A DNA stretch of 64,000 nt, from the NCBI RefSeq assembly GCF_001718695.1, contig NZ_CP013420.1, forward strand, positions 2,232,001 to 2,296,000, written 5' to 3'. Both the position numbers and the translations under genes were made by a program. The stretch comes from Burkholderia ubonensis (GTDB taxonomy: Bacteria; Pseudomonadota; Gammaproteobacteria; Burkholderiales; Burkholderiaceae). Under the pieces are notes generated by a model that saw only the letters and a list, made by a program, of their open reading frames with translations, made no database searches and had not been told where the DNA came from. This document shows, piece by piece, positions 35,031-43,977 of this stretch. The first letter of the stretch is position 1, and each line of letters begins with the position of its first letter.

Positions 35031-36452
35031 TCAGTAGCGGTAGTGGTTCGGCTTGAACGGGCCTTCCTTCGCCACGCCGATGTACGCCGCCTGCTCGTCC
35101 GACAGCACCGACAGGTTCGCGCCGATGCGCGCGAGGTGCAGGCGCGCGACCTTCTCGTCGAGGTGCTTCGGCAGCACGTACACCTTGTTCTCGTACTCGC
35201 CGCCGCGCGTGAACAGCTCGATCTGCGCGAGGGTCTGGTTCGCGAACGAGTTCGACATCACGAACGACGGGTGGCCGGTCGCGCAGCCGAGGTTCACGAG
35301 GCGGCCTTCGGCCAGCAGGATGATGCGCTTGCCGTCCGGGAAGATGATGTGGTCGACCTGCGGCTTGATGTTTTCCCACTGGTACTGGCGGGTCGACGCG
35401 ACGTCGATTTCCGAGTCGAAGTGGCCGATGTTGCAGACGATCGCGTTGTGGCGCATCGCCTTCATGTGATCGTGGTTGATCACGTGGTAGTTGCCGGTCG
35501 CCGTCACGAAGATGTCGGCCTTGTCCGCCGCGTATTCCATCGTCACGACGCGGTAGCCTTCCATCGCCGCCTGCAGCGCGCAGATCGGATCGATCTCGGT
35601 GACCCACACGGTCGCGCCCAGGCCGCGCAGCGACTGCGCGCAGCCCTTGCCCACGTCGCCGTAGCCCGCGACGACCGCGACCTTGCCCGCGATCATCACG
35701 TCGGTCGCGCGCTTGATGCCGTCGACGAGCGACTCGCGGCAGCCGTACAGGTTGTCGAACTTCGACTTCGTGACCGAGTCGTTCACGTTGAACGCCGGGA
35801 ACGGCAGGCGGCCGTCCTTTTCCATCTGGTACAGGCGGTGCACGCCGGTCGTCGTTTCCTCGGTGACGCCCTTGATGTGCGCGAGGCGCTTCGAGTACCA
35901 GTTCGCGTCGACGTCGAGGTGCTTCGCGATCGACTTGTACAGCGCGACTTCTTCCTCGTTGGCCGGCTTGGCGATCACCGAACGGTCCTTCTCGGCCTTC
36001 GAGCCGAGGATCAGCAGCAGCGTCGCGTCGCCGCCGTCGTCGAGGATCATGTTCGCGAACTCGCCGTTCGGCCATTCGAAGATGCGGTGCGAGAATTCCC
36101 AGTATTCGTCGAGCGACTCGCCCTTGAACGCGAACACCGGCGTGCCGGACTCGACGATCGCGGCGGCGGCGTGGTCCTGCGTCGAGAAGATGTTGCACGA
36201 TGCCCAGCGGACTTCGGCGCCGAGCGCCTTCAGCGTCTCGATCAGCACGCCGGTCTGGATCGTCATGTGCAGCGAGCCCGCGATGCGCGCGCCCTTCAGC
36301 GGCTGCTGCGCCTTGTATTCGTCGCGGATCTGCACGAGGCCCGGCATTTCGGTCTCGGCGATGTTCAGTTCCTTGCGGCCCCACCCGGCAAGCGCCATGT
36401 CGGCGACGACGTAATCGTTGGAAGCTTTGGAATCGATGACGGCGTTCATCAC
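35031..36452 (-). CDS. ahcY: S-adenosylhomocysteine hydrolase
   Basis: A 473-residue cytoplasmic enzyme that splits S-adenosylhomocysteine into adenosine and homocysteine. NAD binding is in [20 protein letters not shown], the substrate region in [19 protein letters not shown] and DDGGDATLL, the catalytic lysine/aspartate region in [30 protein letters not shown], and the C-terminus PFKPNHYRY, as in all members. A GAAAGGAGGG ribosome site precedes ATG 36452. The 5' leader holds an SAH riboswitch, so the gene is turned on when its own substrate builds up. Confidence 0.96.
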   Translation of the reverse strand: MMNAVIDSKASNDYVVADMALAGWGRKELNIAETEMPGLVQIRDEYKAQQPLKGARIAGSLHMTIQTGVLIETLKALGAEVRWASCNIFSTQDHAAAAIVESGTPVFAFKGESLDEYWEFSHRIFEWPNGEFANMILDDGGDATLLLILGSKAEKDRSVIAKPANEEEVALYKSIAKHLDVDANWYSKRLAHIKGVTEETTTGVHRLYQMEKDGRLPFPAFNVNDSVTKSKFDNLYGCRESLVDGIKRATDVMIAGKVAVVAGYGDVGKGCAQSLRGLGATVWVTEIDPICALQAAMEGYRVVTMEYAADKADIFVTATGNYHVINHDHMKAMRHNAIVCNIGHFDSEIDVASTRQYQWENIKPQVDHIIFPDGKRIILLAEGRLVNLGCATGHPSFVMSNSFANQTLAQIELFTRGGEYENKVYVLPKHLDEKVARLHLARIGANLSVLSDEQAAYIGVAKEGPFKPNHYRY

Positions 36453-36483
36453 GCCCTCCTTTCTAAAAAAGTTCTAGAAAATG

Positions 36484-36602
36484 GTGACGTGAGCGCCGTT
36501 CAGGAAGCGGGAGCCGGCGCATTGCGCCGCGGCCCGGCCGCTTGGTGAAGCTTTCCGAGCCTGGCGGACGCTGGACGGTCCGTCGCAACGCTCCTCGGAA
36601 AA
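36484..36602 (-). ncRNA. S-adenosylhomocysteine (SAH) riboswitch in the ahcY leader
   Basis: Reading leftward from about 36602, the leader has CCGAGGAGCGTTGC, then AGGCTCGG about 40 bases later, and finally AACGGCGCTCACG about 30 bases before the ahcY ribosome site. These are the conserved parts of the SAH-I riboswitch: P1 pairing CCGAG/CTCGG, the GAGGAGCG core and the GCGCTC strand that pairs back with GGAGCG in the pseudoknot. The class is known as an ON switch upstream of ahcY in beta- and gamma-proteobacteria. A TACAAT (complement of 36611-36616) stands just before it as the -10 of the promoter. Confidence 0.92.
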
Positions 36603-36696
36603 CGGGTGGGATTGTAGCAAATCGTGGCGAGAAATGTGGGGTTGGGCGGGCGGCCGCACGCGCGGCGTCGGCGCGCGCGACGCCCGCCGCTGCCGC

Positions 36697-37431
36697 TCAG
36701 TTCTCCGCGCCGACCCACGCCTGCTCGCGCAGCCGCGCGCGCAGCCGCGCGACCGCCTGGCTGTGCAGCTGGCACACGCGCGATTCGCTCACTTCGAGCA
36801 CTGCGCCGATCTCGCGCAGGTTCAGCCCGCGTTCGTAGTACAGCGACATCAGCAGCTTCTCGCGCTCCGGCAGCCGCTCGATCGCCTCGATCAGCGCCTC
36901 GCGCAGGTGCTCGTCGAGCAGCGACGACAGCGGATCGGCGTGATCGACGCGATAGCGGTCGAGGAACGGCTCGTCGTCGGCCGCGCGGTCGAAATCCTCG
37001 TAGTAGATGAGCTGGCTGCCGTGCAGGTCCTGCAGCATCCCCTGGTATTCGTCGAGCGGCATGTTCAGGTGCTGCGCGATCTCGGCCTCGCTCGCCGCGC
37101 GGCCGAGGTGCTGCTCGACCTGGTGCACCGCATGCTCGACCTCGCGCGACGTCTTGCGCAGGCTGCGCGGCAGCCAGTCGTTGCTGCGCAGCTCGTCGAG
37201 CATCGCGCCGCGGATCCGCTGCGTCGCGTAGGTCTCGAACTGCGCGCCCTGGTCTTCCTTGTAGCGCCCGGCCGCGTCCATCAGGCCGATCATCCCGGCC
37301 TGGATCAGGTCGTCGAGATCGACGCTCGCCGGCATCTTCGCGACGAGCTGCAGGCCCAGGCGGCGCACGAGCGGCGCGTATTGCGCGAGCACGTCGGCCT
37401 GCGAAATCTTTCCTTGAGCGTTGTACATCAT
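36697..37431 (-). CDS. fliA: Flagellar sigma factor sigma-28 (FliA)
   Basis: A 244-residue sigma-70 family factor for late flagellar and chemotaxis genes. Region 2 is clear (LAQYAPLVRRLGLQLVAKMPASVDLDDLIQAGMIGLMDAAGRY, FETYATQRIRGAMLDELRSNDWLPRS), region 3 has AEIAQHLNMPLDEYQGMLQD, and region 4 has LPEREKLLMSLYYERGLNLREIGAVLEVSESRVCQLHSQAV. ATG 37431 (or the next ATG, 37428) follows GGAGAGAGCC. In the sequence as given the flhG frame runs into it without a stop, giving an apparent fusion, but this is explained by a lost base in flhG. It is the last gene of the flhBAFG-fliA group. Confidence 0.95.
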   Translation of the reverse strand: MMYNAQGKISQADVLAQYAPLVRRLGLQLVAKMPASVDLDDLIQAGMIGLMDAAGRYKEDQGAQFETYATQRIRGAMLDELRSNDWLPRSLRKTSREVEHAVHQVEQHLGRAASEAEIAQHLNMPLDEYQGMLQDLHGSQLIYYEDFDRAADDEPFLDRYRVDHADPLSSLLDEHLREALIEAIERLPEREKLLMSLYYERGLNLREIGAVLEVSESRVCQLHSQAVARLRARLREQAWVGAEN

Positions 37432-37453
37432 GGCTCTCTCCTTCCGGTGGCCC

Positions 37454-38271
37454 TCACGCGGCGTGCGCCGCGCCCGCCTCGAACGACGTGCTGCCGCCCG
37501 CGCCCGCGCCGCGCCGGCGCCCGGCCGCGGACGCAGCGGCCAGTACAGCAGGTCGGCGGCAATCTGCCGGTAATCGCGCGCGGCCGGCGACGACGGAAAC
37601 GCGTCGACCGCCGTGCGCACGAGCTCGCGCGCATGCTCGACGAGCGGATCGGCGCTCACGCAGCCCGCGTCGGTGATCGACACGGTCAGGTAGCGGCTCG
37701 CGACGCCCGCGAGGTTGTCGAACGCGGTCTTCGCGTCGGCGTGGCTGCCGACGTGGTTGGTCAGCACGCGGAACTGCGCGATCGCATGCGCGAAATGCAG
37801 CCGCTTCATGCACGCGTACGCCTCGGTGATCGCCTGCGCGGCGACGCGCGTGACGATCAGCACGTCGTGCGCTTCGCGCGCGAGCGCCGAGAACCCGCCG
37901 TCGGCGTCGAGCTGCGCGTCGACGAGCACGATGTCGGCCGGGCCGTCGACGAAATCGCTGAGCTGCGCGTCGCTGTAGCCCGCGCGCGCGAGCCGCGACG
38001 CGGCGCACACGCCGAACCCGGCGGACACGCGCGCGCGCTCGCCGTCCCGCAGCCAGGAGCCGGCGAGCGTCGCGGCGGCCGAATGCACGTTCGCGCGCTC
38101 GTCGACGACGAGCACGTCCTTGCCCAGCGCGGCCAGCGCCGCGGCCAGGTTCACGACGGTCGACGTGCAGCCGACGCCCGCCGGCCCGCCCGCCACCGCG
38201 ACGATCCTCGAAGCGCGCCCGGCCAGCAGGCGCCGCAATCCTTCGGCCTGGTCGATCATCCTTTTATCCAA
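37454..38271 (-). pseudogene. flhG: FlhG (MinD-like flagellar number regulator), 3' end frame-shifted
   Basis: FlhG sets flagellar number with FlhF. The gene starts at TTG 38271 (MDKRMIDQAEGLRRLLAGR) just inside the flhF end. The MinD fold is recognisable (STVVNLAAALAALGKDVLVVDE, DIVLVDAQLDADGGFS, DVLIVTRVAAQAITEAY, RVLTNHVGSHADAK), but the P-loop reads AGGPAGVGCTS, lacking both lysines of the KGGxGK(S/T) motif. After YWPLRPRPGAGA the frame given continues into an arginine-rich tail and fliA. One base earlier the tail reads GGSTSFEAGAAHAA and stops at 37454, giving 272 residues. The break lies in a GC repeat at about 37494-37515. The gene is probably intact in the organism. Confidence 0.85.
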
Positions 38272-40012
38272 AGCGCACCTCGTGCAGCTCGGCGGTCGAA
38301 CGTGCGGTCAACGCGGAAAGCAGCGTCGGCATGTCCTCGTCCTGCGGCACGAAGGGCGAGCCGTCGCGCGGCACACAGAAGGCACTCTTCATCAGGAATT
38401 TCTTCGTCGCGACGTACAGGTTCTCCGGCACCTTCTGGCCGGTCGACACGTAGTGGACGGGCAGCTTGTAGCGGATCACCGTGTCGAGCACGCCGCCGAG
38501 GTGGGTCGCCTCGTCGAGCTTCGTGAGAATGCAGCCGGCGAGCTCCGGGGATGCCGCGTCCGGATGGCCGGCCGCGCTGCGGTAGGCCTGCACGACCTCG
38601 TTGAGCGTGTCGCCGTGGCTCGTCGCGTTGAGCAGCAGGAGGCGCTGCACCGGCGTGTTCGCGCCGTGCAGCATCGCGATCTGGTCGGACACCGCACGGT
38701 CGCGCTGGCTCATGCCGATCGTGTCGATCAGCACGATGTGCTTGTTGCGCAGCTCGGACAGCGCGAGCTGCAGGTCGCCGGCATCCTTCACCGCGTGCAC
38801 GGGCACGCCGAGGATCTTGCCGAAGATCCGCAGCTGCTCGTGGCCGCCGATCCGGTAGCTGTCGGTCGTGAGCAGCGCGACCTTGCTCGCGCCGAAGCGC
38901 ATCACGCAGCGCGCGGCGAGCTTCGCGGTGGTGGTCGTCTTGCCGACGCCCGTCGGCCCCATCAGCGCGAACACGCCGCCGCGCTCCATCAGCGCTTCCT
39001 CGCTGTCGAGCACCGGCAGGTTCGACTCGAGCACCGACTGCGCCCATTCGGCCGCCTGCTCGAACGTCTGCTCGCCTTCGCCCTGCGGCAGGTTGTCGAC
39101 CATCATCCGCACGAGCTGCGCGGAGAAGCCGGCCGCGAACAGATGCTTCGTCAACGCGCCGTGCACCGGGCTGCGGCGCTGGCGCTCGTGCCACATCAGG
39201 CTGTCGAACTGCTCCTCCATCATCCCGCGCAGCGAGCCGAGCTCGTTCATCACCGTGTCGTTGACGATCCGCTCGATGCGCGCCTTCACCGCGTCGGCCA
39301 CCGCGGCGGCCGTGTCTTCAGTCACGCGCGCGCGGTCCGCCGCCTTCGGGGCGGGCGCGTCGGCGCCGCGGCGCGGCGCGGCGTCGTCCGCCGGCACGCG
39401 GCGCGCGACGTTGCGCACGATGTCGCGCGCCCACTCGGGCGGCGTCGCTTCGTGCGCGGCGCGCGGCGCAACTTCCTGCGCCGGCGTCGCCTGCGCGCGC
39501 GCGATCAGCGCTTCGCGCTGCTGCGTCAGGCGCTTCGCGTGCTCGACGAGCCACGGCGCGGGTTCGGAAGGGGGGGCGGGCGATCCCGCGGCAGGCGATC
39601 CCGCGGCAGGCACTCGTGCGGCGAACGATCCCGCGGCCGGCGCAGCGGCGGCGGCAGAGCCCGCCACCGGCGCCGCCGGCGCGTCGGTCGTCTCGGCGCT
39701 CGCGCCGAACACCGACGAGAACACGTCCGGCAAGCCGCCGTCGCCCATCGCATACGGATTGACGGCCGCCCGCGGCGCCGTGCCCGCGGGCGCCGGCGCG
39801 CCGGCCCGGAACGCCGCGCCGGGCAGCGCGACGACGTCGGCCGCGCCCGGCGGCGTGATCGCCGACAGTTCGGCGTCGGCGAGCGCGACGATTTCGACAC
39901 TGCCGTCATCGAGCGTGCGGTTCGACAGCACGACGGCGTCGGCGCCGAGCGCCTCGCGCACGAGCCGCAGCGCGTCGCGGCTCGTCGGCCCGGTGAATTT
40001 GCGAATGTTCAA
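38264..40012 (-). CDS. flhF: Flagellar GTPase FlhF (SRP-type)
   Basis: A 582-residue SRP-family GTPase that places the flagellum and helps assemble the export apparatus at the pole. N-terminal part: MNIRKFTGPTSRDALRLVREALGADAVVLSNR. Then comes a long Ala/Pro/Asp linker with 15-bp tandem repeats (PAAGS repeated around 39580-39625), then the NG domain: LMGPTGVGKTTTTAKLAAR (P-loop), LLTTDSYRIGGHEQLR, VLIDTIGMSQRD and GCILTKLDEATHLGG. The start is TTG 40012, overlapping the flhA stop (TTGA); it gives the conserved MNIRKF. The 3' end overlaps flhG. The linker is longer than in many relatives. Confidence 0.92.
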   Translation of the reverse strand: MNIRKFTGPTSRDALRLVREALGADAVVLSNRTLDDGSVEIVALADAELSAITPPGAADVVALPGAAFRAGAPAPAGTAPRAAVNPYAMGDGGLPDVFSSVFGASAETTDAPAAPVAGSAAAAAPAAGSFAARVPAAGSPAAGSPAPPSEPAPWLVEHAKRLTQQREALIARAQATPAQEVAPRAAHEATPPEWARDIVRNVARRVPADDAAPRRGADAPAPKAADRARVTEDTAAAVADAVKARIERIVNDTVMNELGSLRGMMEEQFDSLMWHERQRRSPVHGALTKHLFAAGFSAQLVRMMVDNLPQGEGEQTFEQAAEWAQSVLESNLPVLDSEEALMERGGVFALMGPTGVGKTTTTAKLAARCVMRFGASKVALLTTDSYRIGGHEQLRIFGKILGVPVHAVKDAGDLQLALSELRNKHIVLIDTIGMSQRDRAVSDQIAMLHGANTPVQRLLLLNATSHGDTLNEVVQAYRSAAGHPDAASPELAGCILTKLDEATHLGGVLDTVIRYKLPVHYVSTGQKVPENLYVATKKFLMKSAFCVPRDGSPFVPQDEDMPTLLSALTARSTAELHEVRFG

Positions 40013-42113
40013 GCGGAACCCCCGATGACGTTAACGACCTTGATCGTGCGTGTATCCGGCACTTCGGCATACGACAGCACTTTCAATTGCGGCAGGCTGC
40101 GGCGCAGGAAGCGCGCGAGCATCGCGCGCAGCGCGTGCTGCACGAGCAGCACGGGCGGCAGCCCGAGATTCTGTTGACGCAGCATCGCTTGCTGCGTGCC
40201 GGTCAGGAGTGAAAATGCGCGAGGCCGGGCTCGAGACCCGGGTTCGCGCCCGTGGCGAGCGCCTGCGACAGCACGCGCTCGAGATTCGCGTCGAGGCCCA
40301 TCACCTGCATCTCGCCCGAGCCCGGGTACCACTGCTGCGTGATCGCGCGGCCGAGCGCGAGCCGCACCGCGGCCGTGATGTCGTACGCGTCGGTGATGCG
40401 GCCGGCGTGCTCGGACACGGCTTCGAGGATCGTGCGCATGTCGCGGATCGGCACGCCTTCCTCGAGCAGGTTCTGCAGCACCTTCTGCAGCGTCGTCAGC
40501 GAGATCGTCTTCGGCACGAGGTCCTCGACGAGCGACGGCGCGTCCTTGCCGGTGCGCTCGATCAGCGCCTGCACTTCCTGGCGGCCGAGCAGCTCGGCCG
40601 CGTGCTGGACGACCAGATGGTTCAGGTGGGTCGCGACGACCGTGCTCGCGTCGACCACCGTGTAGCCGTACACCTGCGCCTGCTCGCGCATCGCGACGTC
40701 GACCCACACGGCCGGCAGCCCGAACGCCGGGTCGGTGGTCGGCACGCCGGGCAGCGCGGCCGTCACCTGGCCCGGGTTGATCGCGAGCCACTGGCCCGGA
40801 AACACTTCGCCGATGCCGATCTCGACGCCCTTCAGCGCGATCCGGTAGCCGTTCGGCCGCAGTTCGAGGTTGTCGCGGATGTGGATCACGGGCGGCAGGA
40901 AGCCGATTTCCTGCGCGAATTTCTTGCGGATGCTCTTGATCCGCTTGAGCAGCTCGCCGTCGCTGTTCTTGTCGACGAGCGGGATCAGCCGGTAGCCGAC
41001 TTCGAGGCCGAGCGGGTCGATCAGCTGCACGTCGTCCCAGGTCGCCTCGTGGCTGTCGGCGGGCAGCGCGGCGGGCGGCGCGATCTCGGTGACGTCGCCG
41101 GCCGCCTTGCGGGCCGCCGCGCGCTTCGTCTGCGTGCGGGCGAACCAGATCGCGCCGCCGCCGAGCAGCAGGAACGCGAAGTGCGGCATGCCGGGGATCA
41201 GCCCCATGATCAGGATGATCGCGCCGGTGATCGCCAGCACGCGCGGGTTCGCGAACAGCTGGCCGGTGATCTGCGTGCCGATGTCCTCGTCGGTCGCGAC
41301 GCGCGACACGATCACGCCGGCCGCGGTCGAGATCACGAGCGACGGGATCTGCGCGACGAGGCCGTCGCCGATCGTCAGCAGCGTGTAGTTCGTGCCGGCC
41401 GCCGCGAACGTCATGTCGTGCTGGATCATCCCGACGATCAGCCCGCCGATCACGTTGATCGCCATGATGATCAGGCCCGCGATCGCATCGCCGCGCACGA
41501 ACTTCGACGCGCCGTCCATCGATCCGTAGAACTCGGCTTCCTGCGCGACCGCGGTGCGGCGCTTTCTCGCCTGCTCCTCGTTGATGAGGCCCGCGTTCAG
41601 GTCGGCGTCGATCGCCATCTGCTTGCCGGGCATCGCGTCGAGCGTGAAGCGCGCGGACACTTCGGCGATCCGCCCCGCGCCCTTCGTGATCACCATGAAG
41701 TTGATGATCATCAGGATCACGAACACGACGATGCCGACCGCGAAGTTGCCGCCGACGAGGAAGTGGCCGAACGCCTCGATCACCTGGCCGGCCGCGTCCG
41801 GGCCCGTGTGGCCCTCGAGCAGCACGACGCGGGTCGACGCGACGTTCAGCGACAGGCGCAGCAGCGTCGAGAACAGCAGCACGCTCGGGAACGCCGCGAA
41901 GTCGAGCGGCTTCATCGTGTACATGCTGACGAGCAGCACCATCACGGACAGCGCGATGTTGAACGTGAACAGCAGATCCAGCAGCAGCGGCGGCAGCGGC
42001 AGGATCATCATCCCCAGGATCATGCAGATGAGGATCGGGCCCGCGAGCGCGCGCAGGTTGGTGCCCGCGAGCAGGTTCGGGCGCTTCGCGAACAGGCCGG
42101 CCGGCGTGCTCAT
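40009..42113 (-). pseudogene. flhA: Flagellar export gate protein FlhA, frame-shifted near the C-terminus
   Basis: FlhA forms the nonameric export gate ring of the flagellar type III secretion system. ATG 42113 follows GGGAGGCAGC. The membrane half is complete: ILPLPPLLLDLLFTFNIALSVMVLLVSMY, FAAFPSVLLFSTLLRLSLNVASTRV, MPGKQMAIDADLNAGLI (the FHIPEP region with its conserved charged residues), and ARKRRTAVAQEAEFYGSMDGASKFVRGDAIAGL. The cytoplasmic domain runs to GANPGLEPGLAH, then the given frame stops at 40203 (HFHS). One base later in the other frame SLLTGTQQAMLRQQNLGLP...LKVLSYAEVPDTRTIKVVNVIG completes the family end at 40009. The break is in the AAAA/TTTT run at 40212-40215; one extra T gives 701 residues. 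As written, the last about 65 residues are lost. Confidence 0.88.
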
Positions 42114-42264
42114 GCTGCCTCCCGCCGGGCCGCCCCAAGGGGCGTAGCGGGGAATTCGCGGAGCATGGCTCCGCGCCCGCGCAGCCGGCCGGCTTTGCAA
42201 AGCCGGCCGTGGACGGCAGCCGCCCCCTCGGGGGGCAGCGAACGAATGTGAGCGTGGGGGCTAA
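42114..42264 (-). repeat. Hairpin-rich intergenic element between flhB and flhA
   Basis: The 151 bases between the two genes contain three inverted repeats: GCCGGCTTTGCAAAGCCGGC (about 42186-42207), GCCGCCCCCTCGGGGGGC (about 42219-42236) and CCGCCCCAAGGGGCGTAG (about 42129-42146). None carries a T run. Such palindromic units resemble short intergenic repeats of Burkholderia, but no second copy occurs in this window, so the repeat nature is not demonstrated here. Confidence 0.4.
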
Positions 42265-43464
42265 TCATGCGTTACCCCCTTGCGCGCCGAGCACGTCTTC
42301 GGCTTCCTCGCGCTCGTCGGCGGCGGACACCGACGCGCCCTTGTCGAGTTCGGCCGGCACGTCGAGATCGACCGGCGCCGCCGGGAACGCGCCGCCTTCC
42401 GAACGGAAGCGCTTGAGCTGGTACACCCACGCGAGCACCTCGGCGACGGCCGAGTACAGCGAGCCGGGAATCTCGCGTTCGAGTTCGACGTTGTGATACA
42501 GCGCCCGCGCGAGCGGCGGCGCTTCGAGCAGCGGCACGTTGTGCTCGGCCGCGAGCTCGCGGATGCGCGCGGCGACGAGGTTCACGCCCTTCGCGACGAC
42601 CTTCGGCGCGCGCATCGCGCCGTCCGTGTATTGCAGCGCGACGGCGAAGTGCGTCGGGTTCGTGACGACGACGTCGGCCTTCGGCACGGCCGCCATCATC
42701 CGGCGCCGCGCGATCGCACGCTGCTGCTGGCGAATCCGGCCCTTCACGTGCGGATCGCCTTCGTTCTCGCGATGCTCGCGCTTCACTTCTTCCTTCGTCA
42801 TGCGCAACTTCTTGTTGTACTGCCAGAGTTGATACGGCACGTCGAGCGCGGCGACGACCAGCATCCCGGCGACCGTGGTGCCGCAGCACACGGCAACGAG
42901 GTGCAGCGCGTCGGCGAGCGCCGCGTGCAGCGGCTGCATCGCGAGGCCGAGCAGTTCGTCCTTGCTGCGCCAGATCGCGATGCCGCCGATCCCGCCGACG
43001 ACCAGCGTCTTCGCGAGCGACATGCCGAGCTGGATCGGCCCCTGGACCGAGAAGATCCGGCCGAGGCCCGTGATCGGGTTCAGGCGGTCGAGCTTCAGCT
43101 CGAACGTCTTCGACGAGATCAGCCAGCCGCCGAGCGCCATCGGCGCGAGCAGCGCGGCGAGGCCCGTGAGGGCGAGGATCGGCAGCACCGCGGCGAGGCC
43201 TTCGGCGCTCGCCGTGCCGGCGGCCGACAGCATCCGGTGCGTGTCGAACGCGGTCGCGCGGTCGAAGGTGAACGCACTGCGCAGCATCGTCTGCAGATGG
43301 GCGCCCGACGGCCCCGACACGAGCCACGTGCCGTAGAAGCCCGACGCGAGCAGCGCGAACGAAGCCAGCTCGCGCGAGCGCGCGACCTGCCCCTCCTCGC
43401 GCGCCTTCTCGCGGCGCCTGGGAGTGGCGGCTTCGGTTTTGTCGAGATCGCTCTCGTCTGCCAC
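42265..43464 (-). CDS. flhB: Flagellar export switch protein FlhB
   Basis: A 399-residue export-gate protein that switches substrate specificity by self-cleavage. N-terminal DESDLDKTEAATPRRREKAREEGQVARSRELASF is the family start. There are four membrane segments, then the cytoplasmic part with TKEEVKREHRENEGDPHVKGRIRQQQRA, and the autocleavage site NPTH (in VVVTNPTHFAVALQY). The last part (LPPAP-like linker to DVLGAQGGNA) is a longer Asp/Ala/Glu-rich tail than usual. The start is GTG 43464 with GGAGG at proper distance; an upstream open frame is not needed. First gene of the flhBAFG-fliA group. Confidence 0.94.
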   Translation of the reverse strand: MADESDLDKTEAATPRRREKAREEGQVARSRELASFALLASGFYGTWLVSGPSGAHLQTMLRSAFTFDRATAFDTHRMLSAAGTASAEGLAAVLPILALTGLAALLAPMALGGWLISSKTFELKLDRLNPITGLGRIFSVQGPIQLGMSLAKTLVVGGIGGIAIWRSKDELLGLAMQPLHAALADALHLVAVCCGTTVAGMLVVAALDVPYQLWQYNKKLRMTKEEVKREHRENEGDPHVKGRIRQQQRAIARRRMMAAVPKADVVVTNPTHFAVALQYTDGAMRAPKVVAKGVNLVAARIRELAAEHNVPLLEAPPLARALYHNVELEREIPGSLYSAVAEVLAWVYQLKRFRSEGGAFPAAPVDLDVPAELDKGASVSAADEREEAEDVLGAQGGNA

Positions 43465-43977
43465 GGGGCCTCCAGACGGGTACGGCGGGATGCCGCTTTC
43501 CAGTGACACCGATTATTCATGGACGCGTCAAACGCCGATCGGTCGAGCAAAGCCTGGAAAGGGGGGTATTTCGGAGAATCGGGTGAGGGCGTGCGGCAGG
43601 CGGTGGGCGGCGGGGGTTCGGCGATGGATGGGGGGATGCTGCGGCGGCGGGACACGCGTTCGCGGGTGGGCGATGCGGGGGAAATGCGGTGGGGATGGAG
43701 GGAGCCGAGGGTTGGCGGGCCGGCTAAGGCTGAGGCTGAGGCTGAGGCTGAGGCTGAGGCTGAGGCGGCTGAGGCGGCTGAGGCGGCTGAGGCGGCTGAG
43801 GCGGCTGAGGCGGCTGAGGCGGCGGTGGGCGGTGGGAGCGGACGGCGGGCGGGCCGGAGTATTTAAGCCTGAGCCAGCGACCGAATCACCGCCCCAGCGT
43901 TGGTCTGCGTGTTGGCCCCGGCGCGAGCCGGAGCCCAACCCGCCCGGAACCGGCCGCCAGGCCGCCCCCGGCCCCGC
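43465..43977. other. G-rich, repeat-containing intergenic region upstream of flhB
   Basis: This 513-base gap separates flhB from a DUF805 gene. From about 43555 to 43860 the plus strand is extremely rich in G and A and poor in C, with several G runs (GGGGGG, GGGGG, GGGG), then a tandem repeat tract (see the next entry). Open frames on either strand in it are low-complexity and have no ribosome site. The flhB promoter must lie here, but no sigma-70, sigma-28 or FlhDC-box pattern was clear to me. Confidence 0.5.
43722..43823 (+). repeat. Tandem hexamer/nonamer repeat tract
   Basis: One variant (GGCTAA) and six exact copies of the hexamer GGCTGA run from 43722 to 43763, followed without a break by six exact copies of the nonamer GGCGGCTGA from 43764 to 43817 and a degraded GGCGGCGG end. 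Both units are related (nonamer = GGC + hexamer), so the second arose by expansion of the first. Copy number would be expected to vary between isolates by replication slippage. Confidence 0.95.

Noticed and set aside
36697..38271. A genuine FlhG-sigma-28 fusion
   Set aside because: The linker is non-protein-like, the alternative frame gives a normal stop before the fliA ribosome site, and other single-base breaks occur nearby.
43519..43938. Two repeat-encoded proteins (Ala-Glu and Arg-Leu-Ser repeats) on opposite strands
   Set aside because: They arise from a simple DNA tandem repeat, have no ribosome site and no domain.
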